A DNA stretch of 64,000 nt from Rubrivivax sp. (lineage in GTDB: Bacteria > Pseudomonadota > Gammaproteobacteria > Burkholderiales > Burkholderiaceae_C). The position numbers and the translations under genes were made by a program. The DNA is taken from contig JALHPF010000016.1 of assembly GCA_022842595.1 (NCBI GenBank), positions 59,110 through 123,109 on the forward strand, written 5' to 3'. Below the pieces are notes generated by a model, which searched no databases, had not been told where the DNA came from, and worked only from the letters and a program-made list of their open reading frames with translations. How positions within the stretch are numbered: the first letter of the stretch is position 1; each line of letters opens with the position of its first letter. This document shows positions 28,359 to 36,291 of the stretch, one piece after another.

Positions 28359-29861
28359 TCAGAAGTTCAGGCCGACAACCAGTTCGACGCTCGTCGCGTG
28401 GTCGCGCCGGTCGCCGGCGAAGGCCGCGCCGGGCTCGAAGCGCGCCAGGGCCAGGGTGAATTCGAGCGCCTGCCATTCGCGCACCGCGAGCAGCAGGTTC
28501 CACTCACGGCCGAGGTCGCGGTTCAAGCCCAGCGGGGCCTGCGACAAACGTGCACCCGCGATCGTGGTCGCCGCCACCACCTGCCGGTAGCGATGCAGCA
28601 CGAGTTCGATCGAGCTGTTGTCCAGCACGCGCAGCCCGGTGCCCAGCGTCGTCACCGCCAGGTTCGACAGGTCGGGCTGCAGCAGCTCGCCGTAGCGGCG
28701 CAGCCGTTTCACACCGGCGATGCGGGCCTTGTTCTCGTGCAGGCCGGTCTGGCGGAAGTTGTCGTCGCGCGTGGCGCTGCGCTCGCCGCCAGAACCTCGG
28801 GCCAGGGCCAGCGTGAGCGAAGGCCGCAGCGGCAGCTGGAAGCTCACGGTGCTGCCGATGTCGAAGGCCTGGCCGCGCACGCGGCGCCGCGCGGCTGCGC
28901 CTGCGGTGCTGGCCGCGGGGCCCGGCAGCCAGGATGTTTCCCGGCCGCGCAGCAGTGCCAGGTCGGCCCAATAGACCAACGAGGCCCAGCGCCCGCCTTC
29001 GGTGCGGCGCCATTCGCCGCTGGCGCGCAGGCCCAGCCAGCCGGCGCGCAGGTCGTCGGGGTCGGGTGCGCCGTCCTCGCCGAAGGTGGTGCCAGCGACA
29101 GGCTGGCCGGAACGGTCGTGGCTGAACAGCCAGAAGGCGTCGAGCGCGTGACGCGGTGCCCAGCGCCAGCTGGCCTGGCCCCAGCTGCGCCAGATGCCTT
29201 GCTCCCGCGGGTCGATGCCGCTGTCGCTGGACGACAGGCGGGCCAGCGTGCGCCCCAGGCCGGCATCCAGCCGCCACGGACCCCGGGCATAGCGCAGGCG
29301 CAGGCCGTCCAGGTCTTCGTCCCACCACCAGGCACGGCGGTCGACCAGGGGCACGCGGCCGGCCTGCAGGCTCCAGTGGCCGCCACCCAGGCGGTCCCAT
29401 TGCAGCCACATCTCGCCGCGTTCGATGGCGTGGCGGCGCTCCGCGCCGGCGGTGCCCTGCGTGTGGCGGGTCTCGTGCAGGCCGACGATCTGAACGAAGG
29501 CCTTCAGGTCGGGAGTCAGCCCGGTGCCGGCCTCGAGCTTGACTTCGTGCTCGCGCACGCGCCGGTCGCGGTCACGCCCCCGGTTCAGGTCGAAGTTGCG
29601 GCGGCGCTCCAGGCTCAGTTCCCAGCTGCCGGTCAGCGTCACCGGACGTCCCCAGAGCGAGATCGTGGTGGGCGCGGCGGGGCGGCGGTCGTCGACACGG
29701 CGGACTTCGGTGCCCGGCAGCGGGCTGGTCGCGGGCTTGTCGCTGTCGGCCGGGGTCTGGGTTTGGGTCTGGGTCTGGGTTTGGGCTTGGGCGGTCGCCG
29801 GCCAGGCGCCGGCAAACGTGAGGGCCAGGGCCAGGGCAAGGCGCAGCGGGGGCAGGGGCAT
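28359..29861 (-). CDS. AlgE-like outer-membrane beta-barrel (alginate-export-type porin)
   Basis: A 500-aa exported protein with a signal peptide (LALALALTFAGAWPATAQA) followed by a Gln-Thr dipeptide repeat and then alternating amphipathic strands rich in Trp, Arg and Asp. Typical segments are GHWSLQAGRVPLVDRRAWWWDEDLDGLRLRY and ASWRWAPRHALDAFWLF, ending in the outer-membrane signature SVELVVGLNF with a C-terminal Phe. This is the alginate-export barrel architecture, a channel for anionic polysaccharide. It is the last gene of the ten-gene glycan operon, 30 bp after the deacetylase gene, and is the natural outer-membrane exit for its product. Confidence 0.85.
   Translation of the reverse strand: MPLPPLRLALALALTFAGAWPATAQAQTQTQTQTQTPADSDKPATSPLPGTEVRRVDDRRPAAPTTISLWGRPVTLTGSWELSLERRRNFDLNRGRDRDRRVREHEVKLEAGTGLTPDLKAFVQIVGLHETRHTQGTAGAERRHAIERGEMWLQWDRLGGGHWSLQAGRVPLVDRRAWWWDEDLDGLRLRYARGPWRLDAGLGRTLARLSSSDSGIDPREQGIWRSWGQASWRWAPRHALDAFWLFSHDRSGQPVAGTTFGEDGAPDPDDLRAGWLGLRASGEWRRTEGGRWASLVYWADLALLRGRETSWLPGPAASTAGAAARRRVRGQAFDIGSTVSFQLPLRPSLTLALARGSGGERSATRDDNFRQTGLHENKARIAGVKRLRRYGELLQPDLSNLAVTTLGTGLRVLDNSSIELVLHRYRQVVAATTIAGARLSQAPLGLNRDLGREWNLLLAVREWQALEFTLALARFEPGAAFAGDRRDHATSVELVVGLNF
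29753..29790 (-). repeat. 6-bp (GTYTGG) repeat encoding Gln-Thr dipeptides
   Basis: Five to six hexamer units follow the signal-peptide cleavage region of the AlgE-like protein. The unit keeps the frame. Confidence 0.8.
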
Positions 29862-29891
29862 CGGGGGCGTCCGGTCCGTCGGAAGGGGGAT

Positions 29892-30653
29892 TCAGTGCAG
29901 ACGCTTCACACGGTCGGCCAGCACTTCGCGCATGGCCATGAATCGCAGTTGCGGATGGCCCGCCAGCGCCGGCAGCCAGCGCGCCAGCAGGCGCAGGTCG
30001 GCGGGGGGCATCTGCGCGTGGTGCAGCATCAGGCCGAGCGGCTGGGTGCCGGCTTGGCGCGCCTGCACCGCCGTCAGCAGCGTGTGTGCCAGCGCGCCGG
30101 CGTCCACGCCGTCGCTGCTGCGGTGCTTGCACCAGTCGATGTCCACCGCGAGTTCAGGCAGCTCGTGCTGGGGTGGCGCCGTGTGGTCGCGCGACAGCGC
30201 CGCCAGGCCGGCTTCGGCCAGCAGCGCGGGCGTGCAGGGCGCGCAGCGGTTCCAGGGCGGGGTGAAGATATCGTCCAGCCGCGCACCGAACAGCTCGCGC
30301 AGCAGGGCGCGGCCACGCAGCAGGTCACGCCGCTGTGCAGCGGGCGGCCGGTCGTTGCCGAATTCACAGCGGCGGCCGGTGGTCTCGTGGTTGGCATGGG
30401 CATAACCGTGCTGGTGCAGGCCCAGCAGGGCGGGCGCGGCATCGACGCGACGGCAGAGTTCGGTGGCCAGTGCCGTGCCCGTGGCCTTCGGAATCACCGC
30501 CAGGTCGATGGCCACACCGGCTTGCGCCACTGTGTCCAGCAGCGCCAGCAGCGCGTCGTCGTCCCAGCCGGCGTCGTCGTCGCGCACGAAGCAGCTCAGC
30601 GGTTCGCGGCGCGCGTCCAGCGCACGCAGCACGGGGCTCAGGTCGTCAGGCAT
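29892..30653 (-). CDS. Polysaccharide deacetylase family protein
   Basis: A 253-aa protein of the NodB/carbohydrate-esterase fold. FVRDDDAGWDDDALLALLD carries the DD metal/catalytic pair, GLHQHGYAHANHE the histidine ligands, FTPPWNRCAP the strand-loop motif and LMLHHAQM the C-terminal histidine. Such proteins remove acetyl groups from GlcNAc-type sugars of a glycan. There is no signal peptide, so it may act on a cytoplasmic lipid-linked intermediate. It overlaps the upstream glycosyltransferase gene by 16 nt. Confidence 0.88.
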   Translation of the reverse strand: MPDDLSPVLRALDARREPLSCFVRDDDAGWDDDALLALLDTVAQAGVAIDLAVIPKATGTALATELCRRVDAAPALLGLHQHGYAHANHETTGRRCEFGNDRPPAAQRRDLLRGRALLRELFGARLDDIFTPPWNRCAPCTPALLAEAGLAALSRDHTAPPQHELPELAVDIDWCKHRSSDGVDAGALAHTLLTAVQARQAGTQPLGLMLHHAQMPPADLRLLARWLPALAGHPQLRFMAMREVLADRVKRLH

Positions 30654-31861
30654 GCCAGCAACTCGTGGTTCGGGTTTAGGGCAGGCGGCCGCAAGGTCAG
30701 CCGCGCAAGGATCTCGGCGCTGCGCTGGGCACCGTCCAGCGCCAGCGCGGCGGGCCGTGGCTGGAAGCGCAGCAACTGCTGCAGCGCCGCCGCCAGCCGG
30801 GCCGGCTGTCCGGCCTCGGCGGCCGGCAGCTGCAGCAGCGCGCCGAGAGCGGCCAGGCGCTGCGCGCGCTGCTGTTGTTCGTTCTCGGTGACCGTCTCGT
30901 AGGGCACCACCAGGGCCGGCACGGCCGCCACCACGAGGTCGAGCGCGGTGTTGTAGCCACATTGGCTGAGCGAAGCGCGCGCCTGGCGCAGCTCGGCCAC
31001 CATGTCCGGCACATGGCGCAGCAGTTCGACGCCGGCCAGCCCTTGCGCGCGTTGCTGCAGTGCCTGCCACTGCGCTTCCGGCAGGAAGGGCCCGGCGACG
31101 ATGCGCAAGGGCAGCGTGCCGCCCAGCTGCTCGCGCGCGGCCAGCGCGGCGGCGAAGAGGCCGTCGCCGACGATGCCGCCGCCGGCCGACACCAGCAGGT
31201 GCGGCCCGCGCGCCACAGCTTGGACGGCCGCCGGCCGCGCCGGCACCACGAAGCCGGTGTAGTGCACCGGCGTACGCAGCGGCCGCGTCGGGTGGAAGCT
31301 GTCTTCCAGACGCGTGAACACCGGGTCGGCATGCACGAGCACGGCGTCGAAGTAGCGGTCGGCCAGCCAGCGTGCACGGTCGTCGTGGTGCTGCTGGTCG
31401 GGGCGCGCGTCGACGAGGATGTCGCGCAGGCTGCAGACCAGTTTCGCCGCGCCTCCAGGCAGTCGCCGCGCGGCGCGCAGCAGCGGCAGGATCTCGCCGG
31501 CGAACTTCTTGCGCCCGAACGGAAACAGTTCCACCAGCACCACCGCCGGCTGTGTCTGCTGCAGCGCCAGGCCGATGAGGCGCTGGCGCTCGGCCTGCGC
31601 CGTGGCCACGTCGCAGCCGGCTTCGCGGCTGACGACGGTGTGGCCGTCGTCCATGCCCAAAGGCGGCAGGTCGATGCGCTCGACGCCGGCCGGCACCGGC
31701 ACGCCCGGCGGCAGACGGCCGCCGTTCAGGAAGACGACGCGGAAGGCCTGCGTCAGTGCCGCGGCCAGCGCGAACGACCGGGTCAGGTGGCCGATGCCCA
31801 GCGAATGCTGGCAATAGAACAGCAGTGTCGGCCGGTGGTTGCGAAAGTGGGTGTCAGGCAT
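30638..31861 (-). CDS. Glycosyltransferase (GT28-type, COG4671-like)
   Basis: A 407-aa GT-B-fold enzyme. The N-terminal LLFYCQHSLGIGHLTRSFALA is the glycine-rich donor/acceptor loop of MurG-like and COG4671 transferases. The C-terminal half has LLVSAGGGIVGDGL and SLSQCGYNTALDLVVAAVPALVVPY, the UDP-sugar-binding region. The specific sugar cannot be assigned. It overlaps the ABC exporter by 8 nt and the deacetylase by 16 nt. It is related to the first gene of the operon (40970-42265). Confidence 0.88.
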   Translation of the reverse strand: MPDTHFRNHRPTLLFYCQHSLGIGHLTRSFALAAALTQAFRVVFLNGGRLPPGVPVPAGVERIDLPPLGMDDGHTVVSREAGCDVATAQAERQRLIGLALQQTQPAVVLVELFPFGRKKFAGEILPLLRAARRLPGGAAKLVCSLRDILVDARPDQQHHDDRARWLADRYFDAVLVHADPVFTRLEDSFHPTRPLRTPVHYTGFVVPARPAAVQAVARGPHLLVSAGGGIVGDGLFAAALAAREQLGGTLPLRIVAGPFLPEAQWQALQQRAQGLAGVELLRHVPDMVAELRQARASLSQCGYNTALDLVVAAVPALVVPYETVTENEQQQRAQRLAALGALLQLPAAEAGQPARLAAALQQLLRFQPRPAALALDGAQRSAEILARLTLRPPALNPNHELLACLTT

Positions 31862-33650
31862 GTCGTCGCTCCACCAGGGCCAGGTAGGGGCCGCGGGCGG
31901 CCAGCAGGCTGTCGTGTGCGCCCTGTTCGACGAGGCGACCGCCGTCGAGCACGAGCACGCGGTCGTAACGCGCCATGTCGGCGTAGTCGTGGGCGATGAC
32001 GAGCAGGGTGCGATGCCGGTGCACGTGGGCCACGGCTTCGTGGATGAGCCGCGCGCTGGTGGCGTCCACGGCCGCGGTGGGCTCGTCCATCACCAGCACC
32101 GCCGGTTCCTTCACCAGGGCACGCGCCAGGCACAGGCGCTGGCGCTGGCCGCCCGACAGGCTGCTGGCGCGTTCGGGCAGCTCGGTGTCGTAGCCCTGCG
32201 GCAGGCCGACGACGAACTCGTGCGCGCGTGCGGCCATCGCGGCGCGCTCGATGGCTTCCTGCGGCGCATCGGGCCGGCCGTAGGCGATGTTCTCGCGCAC
32301 CGACACGGCGAACAGCATGTTGTCCTGCGGCACCACGCCGATCTCGCGGCGCAGGCTGGCGCGGGTGTAGCGGCGGATGTCGACGCCGTCGATCAGGATG
32401 CGGCCGGCGCTCGGCTCGTACAGCCGCAGCAGCAGCGCCACCAGCGTGCTCTTGCCCGCGCCCGAGCCACCCACCAGGGCCACGCGTTCACCGGCGGCGA
32501 TGCGCAGGTTCAGCCCGGCCAGCACCGTGCGGCCGCCGGAGTAGCTGAAGTGCACGTCCTCGAACACGATCTCGCCGGCCGGGCGTTGCAGGTCCAGCGC
32601 GTCGGGCGCGTCTTCGGCGTCGGGCGCGATGTCCAGGATGTCGGCCACGCGCTGGGCGCTGACGCTGGCGCGCGAGAACTTGGCCGACAGCCGGCCCAGG
32701 TCGCGCACCGGCTTGTAGAGGCTGCCGACGTAGGCCATGAAGATGAGCAGCTCGCCCGGGCTCAGCCGGCCGGCCAGCACTTCGCGCGCGCCCAGCAGCA
32801 CCGTCAGCGCGGTGCCGGCCGCGCTGATCACGGCAATCGCCTTGCTGATGGCGCCGGCCGTGCGCACGCTCTTCATGCCGCTGTCGTAGCTGGCCTGCAC
32901 CTCGGCCTGGAAGCGGCCTTCCTCGTGCTGCTGGCGGCCGAAAGCCTGAACCAGCGCGATCGACGACAGCACCTCGTTCAGGCGCGAGGCCATGCGGCCT
33001 TCGAAGCGCCGCTGTTCGCGCACCGAGGCCTTGACGCGCCGGTTCAGGAAGTAGATGGTGCCCAAGAGCGGCGGCAGCGTCGCCATCACCACCAGGGCCA
33101 ACTGCCAGTTCAGCCAGAACATCACGCCGAGCATGGCCACCAGCGTCAGGGCATGGCGAACGAAGGTGAGCAGCCAGTCGGCGAACAGGTCGCGCAGCAG
33201 GTTGGTGTCGCCGGCCACCTTGGTGAGCAGTTCGCCGCTGCGGCTGGCACGGTGGTAGGCCAGGCTCAGGCGCTGCAGGTGCGTGAAGAGCGCGCAGCGC
33301 AGCTGCCAGGTGATGCGGTGGCCCACGCGCGCCGTGGTGTACAGCTGCAGGTAGGACAGCGCGCCCACGGCCAACGCGATCAGTGCGATCGCCGCAGCAC
33401 ACACCAGCAGCGCCGGCCAGGCGCCCAGGTCCAGCAGCGGCTGCAGCGCGGCCAGGGACGGTGGCAAGGGGCGGCCCAGCAGCAGGTGGTCGAAGATGAT
33501 CTTCAAGGGCCAGGGCGCCAGCAGTTCGGCCAGCACCACGCCCAGCAGCGACAGGCCGGCCAGAGCCAGCGGCCACCGCTGCTCGCGCAGGCAGCGGCCG
33601 ACGACGGCGCGCAGCCCACGGCTGTGCAGGAAATGGGTGCCGGTGCTCAT
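31854..33650 (-). CDS. ABC exporter half-transporter (permease fused to ATPase)
   Basis: A 598-aa type I exporter of the MsbA/lipid-flippase kind. Six hydrophobic segments occupy residues about 25-310. The ATPase has Walker A GGSGAGKST (near 395), the signature LSGGQ, Walker B VLVMDEPTAA and the H-loop IAHDYAD. It is expected to work as a homodimer, using ATP to move a glycan or lipid-linked glycan across the inner membrane (inferred from its neighbours). Its ATG overlaps the stop of the upstream kinase gene by 4 nt. Confidence 0.92.
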   Translation of the reverse strand: MSTGTHFLHSRGLRAVVGRCLREQRWPLALAGLSLLGVVLAELLAPWPLKIIFDHLLLGRPLPPSLAALQPLLDLGAWPALLVCAAAIALIALAVGALSYLQLYTTARVGHRITWQLRCALFTHLQRLSLAYHRASRSGELLTKVAGDTNLLRDLFADWLLTFVRHALTLVAMLGVMFWLNWQLALVVMATLPPLLGTIYFLNRRVKASVREQRRFEGRMASRLNEVLSSIALVQAFGRQQHEEGRFQAEVQASYDSGMKSVRTAGAISKAIAVISAAGTALTVLLGAREVLAGRLSPGELLIFMAYVGSLYKPVRDLGRLSAKFSRASVSAQRVADILDIAPDAEDAPDALDLQRPAGEIVFEDVHFSYSGGRTVLAGLNLRIAAGERVALVGGSGAGKSTLVALLLRLYEPSAGRILIDGVDIRRYTRASLRREIGVVPQDNMLFAVSVRENIAYGRPDAPQEAIERAAMAARAHEFVVGLPQGYDTELPERASSLSGGQRQRLCLARALVKEPAVLVMDEPTAAVDATSARLIHEAVAHVHRHRTLLVIAHDYADMARYDRVLVLDGGRLVEQGAHDSLLAARGPYLALVERRHA

Positions 33651-34936
33651 GCCGCGTTCTCCGTCAGTGCCTGCGTGCAGCGCTCGGCCACGGTCAGCCG
33701 CTGCGCCAGCACCTCGGGCCAGCCCGGCACCTGGAAGACGAAGGCGCGGCTGGCCTGCAGCAAGGCCTGCAGCGCCAGATGCCAGCGCAGGCTGGCGCCG
33801 TGCCAGCGCTGCGGCGCCGCGTGGCGGTAGCCGCTGCACAGTGCGTCTTCGGCGGCGGCCAGCCGTGCCGGCGGCAGCGGCTGCTGGCGCAGCCGGGTGA
33901 TGAAGGCGGCCAGGTCCTCCATCGGCTGGCCCTGCGCGAATTCGTCGAAGTCGAAGAGCAGCGGGCGGCCGTCGTGCACCCACACCTGGTCGGGGTGGAA
34001 GTCGCCGTGCACCAGCGACAGGGGCACGGTGGCCAGCGGCAGGGCCTGCTGCTGCAGGCCCTGCAGCAGCACCTGGACGCGTGCGCCCAGCTCGGGCGCG
34101 ACACGGCCGATCTTGTTCGCACGGCGACCGGCTTCGGTCAGCCAATGCGCGAGCGAGTGGTCGCTGGTGCCGGCCAGGGGCAGCTCATGCACCCGAGCCA
34201 GGGCCTGCCCCAGGCGATGCAATGCCGCGGGCAAAGCGGCATCGGGCAGCGACAGCAGCGGCAGCCCCGAAGCGGCCGCTTGCCACACGGTGTGCGTGGC
34301 CGCGTCGTGATGCAGTGGTTCGGCCACCAGGGCGGCCAGCGGATCTTGCTGCGCGCTGTCCCAGGCGCGGGTAAAACGAGCCATCACCGTGGCACTGCGG
34401 TCGTCGGCAAAGGTCTTGCCGTAGATCGTGCGGCCGTCGGCCAAGGTGCAGCGCAGCGTCGCCCGGTCTTCGGGTTCGTAGCGGATGGCCTGCACCTGGG
34501 CTACCGCTTGCCCGGCCGCGTGTTGCGCCGGGTTCAGCAGGCCGGGCAGTTGCGGCAGGCCGGGGTCGTTGGGCCAGGCCCACCACAGCATGTCGTGGGC
34601 GGGCAGGTGGGCCAGCGCGGCGCCGTAGGCAGGCGTGACCCAGTCTTGTCGATTCGCATCTTGCCAGGCCGCGGCACTGGCGCCTTCGCGGTAGGCCTTG
34701 CCATAGAGCCGCTGCACGCCGCGCCGTCCTGTCGCGGTGTCGACGACCTGCAGGTCCACGCACACCGTCAGCGGGTGGGGATGGCGGCGGCGCGAACTGC
34801 TGCGCCGCAGCTTCGTCAGGGCCAGCGATTCGATCGCCAGCGAGCCTTCCCCGAATCCTGGCAGGCCCTCCTGCAGCAGCGCCTGCCAGGCCTGGGGCGG
34901 CAGTTCGCGGGTGGTCAGTGGCAGGTCGGTCGTCAT
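33647..34936 (-). CDS. APH-fold phosphotransferase, maltokinase-like variant
   Basis: A 429-aa aminoglycoside-phosphotransferase-fold kinase. The catalytic loop is H310-G-D312-FHPD-Q317, with the usual metal-binding Asn replaced by Gln, as in maltokinases; LLFDFDEF is the second metal motif. The N-terminal 200 residues are divergent, with paired Trp motifs (MLWWAWPNDPGLPQLPGLL). In this setting a sugar or glycan-intermediate kinase is more likely than antibiotic resistance. It is one of two such genes in tandem, joined by 4-nt overlaps on both sides. Confidence 0.85.
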   Translation of the reverse strand: MTTDLPLTTRELPPQAWQALLQEGLPGFGEGSLAIESLALTKLRRSSSRRRHPHPLTVCVDLQVVDTATGRRGVQRLYGKAYREGASAAAWQDANRQDWVTPAYGAALAHLPAHDMLWWAWPNDPGLPQLPGLLNPAQHAAGQAVAQVQAIRYEPEDRATLRCTLADGRTIYGKTFADDRSATVMARFTRAWDSAQQDPLAALVAEPLHHDAATHTVWQAAASGLPLLSLPDAALPAALHRLGQALARVHELPLAGTSDHSLAHWLTEAGRRANKIGRVAPELGARVQVLLQGLQQQALPLATVPLSLVHGDFHPDQVWVHDGRPLLFDFDEFAQGQPMEDLAAFITRLRQQPLPPARLAAAEDALCSGYRHAAPQRWHGASLRWHLALQALLQASRAFVFQVPGWPEVLAQRLTVAERCTQALTENAA

Positions 34937-36291
34937 GCCACGGCCTGGACATCGGCGTTCGGTTGCAGCAGTGCAGCGCATTGCACCAGCAGCTGCGGCA
35001 CCAGGGCAAAGCGGCCGGGTTTGAGATTGACCACACAGCGCCAGGCGCGCTGGCACAGCAGCTGCCAGGCCGTGGCCCAGGCCAGCTGTGCGGGGCTGTG
35101 GCGAGCACCTCCGCCGTCGGTGTAGCCCTGCAGGAAGGCCCTTCCGGCGCGCGCCGCGGTCTGCGCGTCCTGGCCCTGCAACGCCGCGCGGTAGCGGCCG
35201 TCAGCCAGCCACGCCCCCAGTTCCAGCAGCGCCGGGCCCCGGCGGGCGCTGTCCAGGTCGATCAGCGCGAGGCGGTCGCCGTCGACCAGCAGATTGCGCG
35301 GGTGCAGGTCGCCGTGCAGCGTGACGGGCTCGGCCAGTAGCGTACGCGCCAGGCCGCCTTCGAGCGGCCCGGCCAGCCGCGCCAGGCAGCCCGCCTGTTC
35401 GGGAAAGGCGCGGCCCAGCACGGCCTGCACGTCGTGCAGGCGCTGGCGCAACTCGTTGCCGCCCAGGCGTGGCGCGGCCGGGGCCGGTGTCGCGTGCAGG
35501 GCCGCCACCAGCGCCCCGGCGGCAGCGGCCAGGCCGTCGTCGAGGGCGGGCACGGCATCCAGCAGCGCCATGCCCGGCACGGCCATCTGCCAATGCAGGC
35601 CGCTGCCGGGCTGCCACAGCAGCGGGCGCGGCAGACGCAGCCGGCCGCTGAGCCGGGCTTCGCTGTGCCAGAGGCTCTTCATGAGCTCGTGGGTGATCGG
35701 GCCGCGACGTTCGGCATCGGCCTTGGCATAAACCGAAACGCCGACGCCGGGCGCAGTGGCCACGTCCACCCGCGCAGTGACGCGATGTTCCGCCACCACC
35801 TGCGCCAGCGCGACACGGTGGCCGGCGTAGGCACCGGTGCCGACTGCGCGCAGCACTGGCGGCAACCAGAGCTCGCGCAGCGCCGCATCGTCGGCCAGCA
35901 CGGCACCGGCCGCGAGCTTGGCATCGTTCGGCCACCAGTGCGCGGCCATGTCCAGGCCGGCGTGGTGGCTCAAGCGCAGGCCGGCGCGGCTGGGGTGCTG
36001 CGGTCGGGTCAGGGCCTTGGCGTGGCGCCGCGCCGACTCGCCCGCCGTGCAGAAGCGCGCCGCCACGCGCTGGGTGTACGTGCCGCGTGGGTCCTGCAGG
36101 TCGAGCAGGTAAGACACCGCCAGGTTGCGACCGGGCCGGTACTTCACGCGTTCGACCCGGCAGCGGTGCAGTACCGCTGCGCTGCCATGCTGCAAGAGGT
36201 CGCCGAAAACGCCGGCCATGCCGGTTTCGTCCAGTGCAGCGCCAAGCTGGGGCAGTGCCGCGTCGTGCGGCAAGAGGCCCGGGCCGCTCAT
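34933..36291 (-). CDS. APH-fold phosphotransferase
   Basis: A 452-aa kinase of the same fold as its downstream neighbour but only distantly similar in sequence. Here the catalytic loop is canonical (H326-GDLHPRN) and the metal motif is IDLDSARRGPALLELG. The N-terminal half contains VKYRPGRNLAVSYLLDL and HWWPNDAKL, the latter recalling a WPND motif in the next gene, so both may recognise related substrates. Its start overlaps the heparinase-like gene by 4 nt. Confidence 0.86.
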   Translation of the reverse strand: MSGPGLLPHDAALPQLGAALDETGMAGVFGDLLQHGSAAVLHRCRVERVKYRPGRNLAVSYLLDLQDPRGTYTQRVAARFCTAGESARRHAKALTRPQHPSRAGLRLSHHAGLDMAAHWWPNDAKLAAGAVLADDAALRELWLPPVLRAVGTGAYAGHRVALAQVVAEHRVTARVDVATAPGVGVSVYAKADAERRGPITHELMKSLWHSEARLSGRLRLPRPLLWQPGSGLHWQMAVPGMALLDAVPALDDGLAAAAGALVAALHATPAPAAPRLGGNELRQRLHDVQAVLGRAFPEQAGCLARLAGPLEGGLARTLLAEPVTLHGDLHPRNLLVDGDRLALIDLDSARRGPALLELGAWLADGRYRAALQGQDAQTAARAGRAFLQGYTDGGGARHSPAQLAWATAWQLLCQRAWRCVVNLKPGRFALVPQLLVQCAALLQPNADVQAVA

